Shown: piece by piece, positions 57,501-64,000 of the stretch
Layout: every line of letters begins with the position of its first letter
How positions within the stretch are numbered: the stretch's first letter is position 1
Source of the DNA: Scleropages formosus
Taxonomy: Eukaryota; Chordata; Actinopteri; Osteoglossiformes; Osteoglossidae
DNA length: 64,000 nt
Direction of reading: 5' to 3'
Assembly (NCBI RefSeq): GCF_900964775.1
Contig: NC_041827.1
Coordinates: forward strand, 9,285,501 to 9,349,500
Notes under the pieces: generated by a model
The model's database searches: none
Told to the model about the DNA's origin: nothing
The model's input: the letters and a program-made list of their open reading frames with translations, nothing else
Position numbers and translations under genes: made by a program

Positions 57501-60500
57501 CCATGTGGTGGATTGTGAATAATATGTCTTGTTCCTCAGTTTGCTACCACTAAACTCTTACAATAATAGAAACATTTTGCTGAGACAAAATACTTTTTAA
57601 CTTATGATTCAGGATTTCCCAAACCCACACTTTTAAAAATGTCTCCACAGTTCCATTGCAGTGACCGAAAGGGAGGCAAGTTGACAGAAGAACCAGATTC
57701 CTCAGTCTTGTTGTTTGTCAGGACAGAAATTAGATCCATTGTACAGCCCTAAGGATGATTAATATCCTTCTCAAGGCTTCTTCTGTTTGCTCCACTGTGT
57801 TCATGCCATTGAGCTGATCCATTCTCCTGTCTATATTCAATGGTCCTGTTGTCCTGAAAGCCTGCACTGCAGTTCCTTCCAGGGTCGCAAAGCTTAAGAC
57901 CCTGCTTTTGCAGCCAGTTCAGTTGATACTGTTGTTTCATAGCTCCAGGCTTGCAGAATCAAATGAGGTCCTATCTCTCTGAGTTTATCATTCCTTCTGG
58001 GTTTGTGTAGCTTTTCTCCCTCAATCCATAGACATATTGCTCACATGAATTGACTACACTAACTTGTATTTAGTGTGCGATCACACTGGACTGATGATGT
58101 ATCCTGCCAGTAACTCATCTGATGGCCTGAACTCATGATTATTGCTCTATGTCAATGGCTAATCCTGGAGATATAGTGACTGAAGATGGGTGTTTAAGTG
58201 ATCGAATCCGAAGTCAGTTGTAAGAGAAAAATTTAGAGGCTCTCATTCATTCTGGGGCTAACCTCACAAAGTAAAGATTTCTTATTCAGAAAATTCCTGT
58301 TTTCTGATGTATAGATTGAATATGAATTAATCATTAAGTAAGTTCTGAAGGAAACTTGAAATTTGTAATTTTAATTGGAATTTTTTTCTTCTTAATTTTT
58401 ATTTATCACACAATAGTGCTAAGATACTCTCCTGCAAAATCTTACTGTTTGTCTTTGATAAGTAAAGTGACTTACAATCAAATTATATCAAAGCAGTGCA
58501 TTACACTATACAGACATGTCTAAATGGACACCTTAGTAATATATGCAATAAAGTGTGCAGCACTGAAATATACACATTACATAATGATTTTGTGTGACAT
58601 CTTTTGATTGCTTACCATGAATCTAGCTGTCATGAATGTCTCGAGGGTGTCTTATTTTACACATTTGCTGAGTAGTGGGAGTAAAGCAGAGAGTGCTTAG
58701 GGTGTGTATCTGGATGACAGGTTTGGATGGGACACTGGTCTCAAAATAGCTGAGTACTTCCTGTGCTGAAATACAAGTGCAGTGGAGATGTAGCGTTCCT
58801 ATGCAGTCAATTAAGTTCACTATGTTAAGATGTCATGCACAATGTGGCAGTGGCATCCTTTATATGCTCTCTAAAGACGAAATGTTCAAAAAGAGTCAAC
58901 AGTGTTTTTACAACCAGTGATTTTTGTAAAAAATGGAGACATGTAGAGCTGATCTTGTGTTGATGTGCACCATGTCCCTCAAACACTTGAGAAATTTGTA
59001 GGTTGTTCTCTATGTTGAATACTTGTCAAAATCACAGAAGACAAAAGTATGTGTTTACTGTCAAATTAGTTGTGTTTTTGCTTTCCAGGGGAAATATTAT
59101 TTTTTGTCACCTTGAAAAATTTTCAGCTGTTTTCATGTGTTTTCCACCTTTGAGGGATAGATATAATTTAAATATATAGTGATGACATATATAGTTTAAA
59201 TTCACAAATTCCAGTGAAGACTTGAAATGACAGTGAGAATTTCTTTGGACCAAATAGGGCTATCTACTCCTTATAGATGAAATAAAGAAAAATAAAATTG
59301 GCTGTTAATATCAATGTCATTCAGTTCAGAGGCACAAAATGTTTTATGTTTTCCAGCCAGTGTAGAAGATGTGCAGGATATGTTCCTTGTGACCTTCCTT
59401 CTGAGGTCCATACCCTCAGAGGATTTACTGTGGGCCATTTTTGGGTCCTGAGCCAGGACTTGTCATCTGCAAGTGAAACCCAAGCCTCCCTGTCACTTTG
59501 GTTTTATGACTGTAGCATTCATATTTTCAAAGCCTAACGTTTCCAACACAGGGTGAGACATGTGGATGAGTTGATTGCTTGTAACTGGTAACGCCATCGC
59601 TTTGAAGATAATAAATTAGATATTACAGTCCTCTGTGTTTTACAAGTTGGCATGGACACTGTATTTTCTCAGCTGCACAATCTTTAGGAGCTTAGAGCTT
59701 ATTGTCAAATCTGTGGGGACTTTATTTTAGCTCTTCATCAATGGGAATGGGCAAGGGAATGATTACAATTTTTACTGCATCTACAGTTACCTCACCTGAG
59801 GTAACTGTAGATGCAGTAAAAAGTGTAATCATTGCATTACTTGACTGCAAACCCAGGACACACTTTGCTCCATGAATACTTGCTCGCATCTTAAATCCAC
59901 CTATCCAATAATCCTTTCCATCTCCCCTTTACAACATAAATTGACTCTTTTGTGAATCTGCAAGAAATACACGAGTTTAAATAATTGAAATAAATTAATA
60001 AATAATTTAAAATCATATAGTGTATAAAATGTATTTGTTTGTGAAAATTTACTTTTCATTTAATCTACAAAACTGTGAATGCCTTGCTCTTTTATTAGCA
60101 ATACTGTAAGCTTTGGTTATGAGTCTTTAAAACTCATTTAAAAGCGCATCTTTTTTGGTTTTCTGCAAAAATAACAGATTATGATTATGTTTGCTTTAAC
60201 TGTCTGGGTATGCAATGCTATGAAATGTGATTTGATTAAATGCAAATGATTTTTTTAAAATTTGTGACCTATGGAAAAATATTTATCTGTCATGCAAAAC
60301 ATTTCAAAATACTTCTTAAAATGACATTTTTTTTCCATAAATTAAGAAATGCTTTGCAATTTTGTAAGAATAACAAATGCGATCAAATGAGATAAAGTCC
60401 TTTCTTGTATTCATATATTTACAATGATGAAATACCAAAAACGGAATATACATTAGGTGTGCTTGATGCCATCTACACGCTATGTTATTTATAGCTGAAG

Positions 60501-60860
60501 CTCAGGGGCACGATTGGGTTACAGACGTTTCCAGTGCCTGACAATGGTGAGCTAAAAATACCCGCCTTCGGGTTTCCATACTCCCCTCTATGTGTGCAAC
60601 AGCATCAAACAATTACACGCAGCTACAGCTTCGGCAGAGCCAAACAGCGATGCATCTCTTCATTCAGTTCTTTTGCGAGCAGTATGTTCTATGAATGTCA
60701 TTTATGTCATGTAACAACTATATATTTTATGAATAAAATAAAATGTGCAAATTTTCGGGTCTTGTCGTGAGAGCATAATGAACGCGTTTTATATGCTCAT
60801 GTCTTGTTTAGTAAGTTCCTGAATTTAAGATTTCTGCTTCTACTCATGTACACAAACACA
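54563..60860. other. Gene-poor AT-rich stretch
   Basis: About 6.3 kb with no exon I can support on either strand. The longest frames (such as 56435-56797 on the minus strand) show no family resemblance or splice context. It holds one striking hairpin (59758-59833) and a tRNA-like SINE trace near 55285-55340. Confidence 0.6.
59758..59833. repeat. Near-perfect 37-bp inverted repeat with a 2-base loop
   Basis: The left arm 59758-59794 (AATGATTACAATTTTTACTG ...) and right arm 59797-59833 are reverse complements with one mismatch (AATTG against AAGTG); the spacer is CC. The centre reads CCTCACCTGAGG. No transposon features or flanking duplication were recognised. Confidence 0.95.
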
Positions 60861-60872
60861 CATGGGCGACAG

Positions 60873-60875
<3 letters not shown>

Positions 60876-60914
<39 letters not shown>

Positions 60915-61113
60915 TTTCAGAATCGCTTGTCCCATACAGGGTCGCGGGGAACCGGAGCCTACCCGGCAACACAGGGCGGAAGGCCGGAAGGGGAGGGGAC
61001 ACACCCAGGACGGGACACCAGTCCGTCGCAAGGTACCCCAAGTGGGACTCGAACCCCAGACCCACCGGAGAGCAGGACTGCGGGCCAACCCACTGCGCCA
61101 CCGCACCCCCGGC
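60876..61113 (-). repeat. SINE family A copy with 12-bp target-site duplication
   Basis: A full-length minus-strand copy. On the plus strand it starts with the (CA)n complement of its tail and ends with the head complement GCGCCACCGCACCCCC. GGGCGACAGGTA flanks it at 60864-60875 and 61114-61125 without mismatch. The intact duplication and low divergence suggest a recent insertion. Confidence 0.88.
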
Positions 61114-61129
61114 GGGCGACAGGTATATA

Positions 61130-61900
61130 GGATATATAATCCGTGGCATCCAAAAATGAACAATCTTCATGGCAGGTTCAGGGAAATTCAAAGAGCGGAG
61201 CCTGTAGACTGTTGGGCCACAGTGGATGACTCCTCAGCCATCCTGCAGCACATGGCTCCCTAGAGTTTGAGAAGCACCACTCTGTTATTTCCAACATGGT
61301 CCATCAACAAACAACAGCTGCTGACCCCCATGCAGAGTGCATTACTTTACTCCACTGGGAGAGGGTGCTTTCCTCAGGCATCCCTCACACACTTTCCTGG
61401 TCATGGCTTTGCTGTGATAAGCTGAGCTTTTCTCCACTTTGGACTGATAATAGGAGTCTCAGCTTTACTTGTTTTATATACCTTTTAAGAGCAAACAAAC
61501 AAAACAGAATGGAGAAGCTGCTCTTTCAGGGGGAGGGTAGAGAAGGGGAAGAGGGGAAATACCACACGTGCATCTCCAGCCGCAGCAACTCAGGATGTTC
61601 TTGGTTTGCAGTCTTGATAAAGGTCGTGCACCTGAGGGTGCTTCACTGACACAACCACACACAGGGCCATCTGCCTGGAGTCTGTTGGTGGGGGTGATCC
61701 TGCCAGCTGCAAGCCTGTGTTCTGGTTGAAAAGTATAAAGGTTAGACATTAAAAGATGTTATAAAACAAAAAACTTTTCCATTATGCCAAGTGTTAAATT
61801 AAATGTGTTTGTTTCCTTGTGTCTATGTGCATTAATAGGTGTCAAATGTGCTGGGCATATACAGTATATGAGACATATTTGCCATGAGTAATTTCCACAC
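61130..61900. other. Intergenic, no gene seen
   Basis: Mixed-composition DNA with a few open frames (117 codons at 61296-61649) that resemble no family and lack splice context. Confidence 0.5.
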
Positions 61901-62113
61901 GGAGGGGTGCGGTGGCGTGGCAGGTTTGGCCGGGTCCTGCTCTCCGGTGGGTCTGGGGTTCGAGTCCTGCTTCGGGTGCCCTGCGACAGACCGACGTCCC
62001 GTCCTGGGTGTGTCCCCTCCCCCTCCAGCCCTGCGCCCTATGTTGCCGGGTAAGGCTCCAGCTTGCGGCAACCCTGCTGGGAATAAGTGGTTTCAGACAA
62101 TATGTGTGTGTGT
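61901..62113 (+). repeat. SINE family A copy
   Basis: A complete unit from GGAGGGGTGCGGTGGCGTGG to AATATGTGTGTGTG. Flanks TAATTTCCACAC and TAAATTTCCAGACAC look like an imperfect target-site duplication. Confidence 0.82.
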
Positions 62114-62700
62114 AAATTTCCAGACACACTCAGATTCAAGAATGAAACGCTAATAAAACTGCATTTACATACATAACTGGTCTGTGAATGCTTCGCTCAT
62201 TTTATTTATTTTGGCTTATACCTGGTCATTTCCACACAAAACAGAATTCAGTGGCCACAACACTGACAAATCTGGTTAAGACCTATGACGTCCACATTCT
62301 GGGCAGAGTGTGCGATCCTCAAACCCTTGTCTTGCTACTTGACACCACCTGACTCCTAGCATCCAGCATCGGAAGAACGGTGCACCAAGGCTCCAGATGG
62401 AGAATCTGGTTGACAGTGACGCAGTGAAGCAGCATGTTCTATGCACCTGTGTGACCCCTGCATCTTGTGTCATGGTGATGTGGAAAGTGCAATGAACAGC
62501 TAAAAAATAGCACCACATGCGCTACATGTGCACAGACTGCTCTGTCTGCTGACACGTTTGCATGTGCAAGAACGCTAAACTGCCTGATGATGGGAGCACT
62601 GATTTGTGATATCATAAGAATAGAAGACAGCTGTGTCAGTTAAGGAAAGAAATACATGATTTTCTCCTCTCACAAGTTGTTTCTCTTCTTACAGGGATTT
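62114..62700. other. Intergenic, no gene seen
   Basis: No supported exon or repeat. An 80-codon minus-strand frame (62276-62518) is unremarkable. Confidence 0.5.
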
Positions 62701-62701
62701 T

Positions 62702-63600
62702 ACAACGGATTTTTCAGCAGATACTTTTATGCAAAGTGTGGTACTGCTCAGTGAAAAGTGCATTTCACCAAGAGAAAGAGAGACGTAGATGCAGACACTT
62801 GATTCTCAAGGTACAGTCAGTTTGTTTTGATGTCACCGCTTAGACCAGAGGGTGGAAGGGAGATCAGTACAGAAGAGGAGAGGGAGGAGGCCAGGAGTGA
62901 GTTTAAGTTAAGGCAGAATATGGTTAGTAATGGTGATGGAGGGCTGAAAGAGAGGAAGAAATGGTGAGAAACATGAAGTGGTGCAATGGAGAGAACAGGA
63001 AAGGTGCAGCTTCTTGTAAAGATGAGGTCAAAATGACTGCAGCCATACAGAGGTCAAAGGACTGTAAGAGTGACAGAAGGCTGGTTGTGTGAATGTCCTT
63101 GACATGCAAGTTGAAGTCACCCAGGAGGATCAGTGGAGTGTTGTCCCCTGAGAGTAAACTCAAAAAGATATCCAGGTCATCCAGGAGGCAGGAAGGAGGG
63201 TCAGGGGGGTGACAGAGAACAACCCCTAAGAGTGTGGTTGGGGCAGCATGGAATTCTAAGGAGGGCAGATCAGGAAGGTGCAGAGAGAGCGTCAACTATT
63301 CCTACAGAGGAGAGATGAGATGAGCAGGCCAGTACCTCCACCTCTGCTAGAGGGATGAGGGATGTGAGAAAAGGAGTAATTGGTGGAGAGGGCTGCAGAA
63401 GTCAGGGTCATGAGGCTCAGCGAGGGGTGGGAGGCATAGACCAGGATGAAGTCAGCAGTCTTCACAGAACACTGGCAGTTCCAGAGGGCCACACTGAAAC
63501 TGAAACACGATGGTGGAGTTGAGAGAGGAAGACGCACCAGGTTACTGTTGCAGTAGAAGCACCTGGGTCTGCAATGAGACTGATAACACTTGGTCCGGGT
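62702..63600 (-). mobile_element. LINE remnant: endonuclease region joined to its 3' end
   Basis: On the minus strand 63560-62925 encodes parts of an AP-endonuclease domain: FSFSVALWNCQCSVKTADF, SSRGGGTGLLIS and LILLGDFNLHV, in two frames. 62835-62702 then matches the LINE 3'UTR at 50565-50697 (CTTGGTGAAATGCACTT and the TCTGCTGAA end). The reverse transcriptase part is missing, so the copy is internally deleted as well as frameshifted. Confidence 0.75.
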
Positions 63601-64000
63601 ACCACAGACGACTTCAACATTAGACATTTTTGAAGCATGATACCTCACAGAACACAATATGGACAGCAGAACTCATGTAATGGCAACGGCCTCCCTTGGC
63701 GAACGCCAACAGGTAGACTCCCTTTTCAGAAAGAAACAATATCTGCAGCTCTGGGTCTTCTTTAACTGGAGGTAACGATAAATTCACAAGAAGACAATGC
63801 CTTCTGAGATCAGGAATGCATCTCAGAATGAAGAATATCAGAATCATCTGCATGATTGAAAACTGACATTGAAAACGGACATATAAAAACGTAGAGGACC
63901 CCACGACGCTAAGCGTCCGCATCCCATTCTGTCCCCTCTCTGTTCAACTCTGTCTGCCATCATACAGACAGGTGGCCGGGGGTTGATGCCCATGTGGTTT
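63601..64000. other. Right edge, no gene identified
   Basis: A 100-codon minus-strand frame (63620-63922) reads into the 5' side of the LINE remnant and may be its 5' leader. Nothing else is recognised. Confidence 0.4.

Noticed and set aside
61842-62129. Frames resembling a recurrent peptide ([12 protein letters not shown]) at 50152, 54184, 60862 and 61842
   Set aside because: All are translations of family A SINEs, so the similarity is repeat-derived.

Overview
The window looks like nuclear DNA of a ray-finned fish. The genes have many short exons with GT-AG introns, long AT-rich introns and intergenic DNA, CpG-rich promoter patches, and frequent fish-type LINEs and tRNA-derived SINEs. The SINE families resemble those I associate with early-branching teleosts such as bonytongues; that placement is a weak inference. 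I saw no LTR or retroviral element, CRISPR array or true tRNA/rRNA gene.

Six host genes can be rebuilt exon by exon. inpp1 (+, 1630-3242) encodes inositol polyphosphate 1-phosphatase. pan2 (-, 4450-17900) encodes the catalytic subunit of the PAN2-PAN3 deadenylase and is tail-to-tail with inpp1. dnajc14 (-, 21516-24910) encodes an ER J-protein. nab2 (+, 34777-39099) encodes an EGR corepressor. cd63 (+, 43961-46876) encodes a lysosomal/exosomal tetraspanin. A 236-residue TANK-like protein (-, 48386-51127) is tail-to-tail with cd63. Four of these (pan2, dnajc14, nab2, cd63) belong to the human 12q13 neighbourhood. inpp1 maps to human 2q32, and TANK to 2q24. The block therefore mixes genes from two HOX-bearing paralogons, as expected from differential loss after the early vertebrate genome duplications. 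The genes do not form one pathway.

Layout: 0-1.6 kb, SINE and inpp1 promoter; 1.6-3.7 kb, inpp1; 3.7-19 kb, pan2, with a Rex3 LINE, an internally deleted L2-like LINE and a duplicated intron segment; 19-28.2 kb, dnajc14, with a LINE nested in a SINE in its 5' intron; 28.2-32.6 kb, repeats and an orphan CRE/ETS promoter-like patch; 32.6-40.9 kb, nab2; 41-47.8 kb, cd63 with a perfect 47-bp-arm hairpin upstream; 47.8-53.4 kb, TANK-like gene and promoter; 53.4-64 kb, gene-poor DNA with SINEs, a second hairpin (37-bp arms) and a LINE remnant.

The most interesting items are the compact TANK-like gene (an apparent TBK1-binding helix plus a C-terminal C2H2 finger), the two near-perfect palindromes, two GC-AG introns in pan2, and a LINE 3' end whose tail is shared with the main SINE family. 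All exon boundaries were read by eye from splice signals, reading phase and remembered homologue sequences; none was checked by alignment software.
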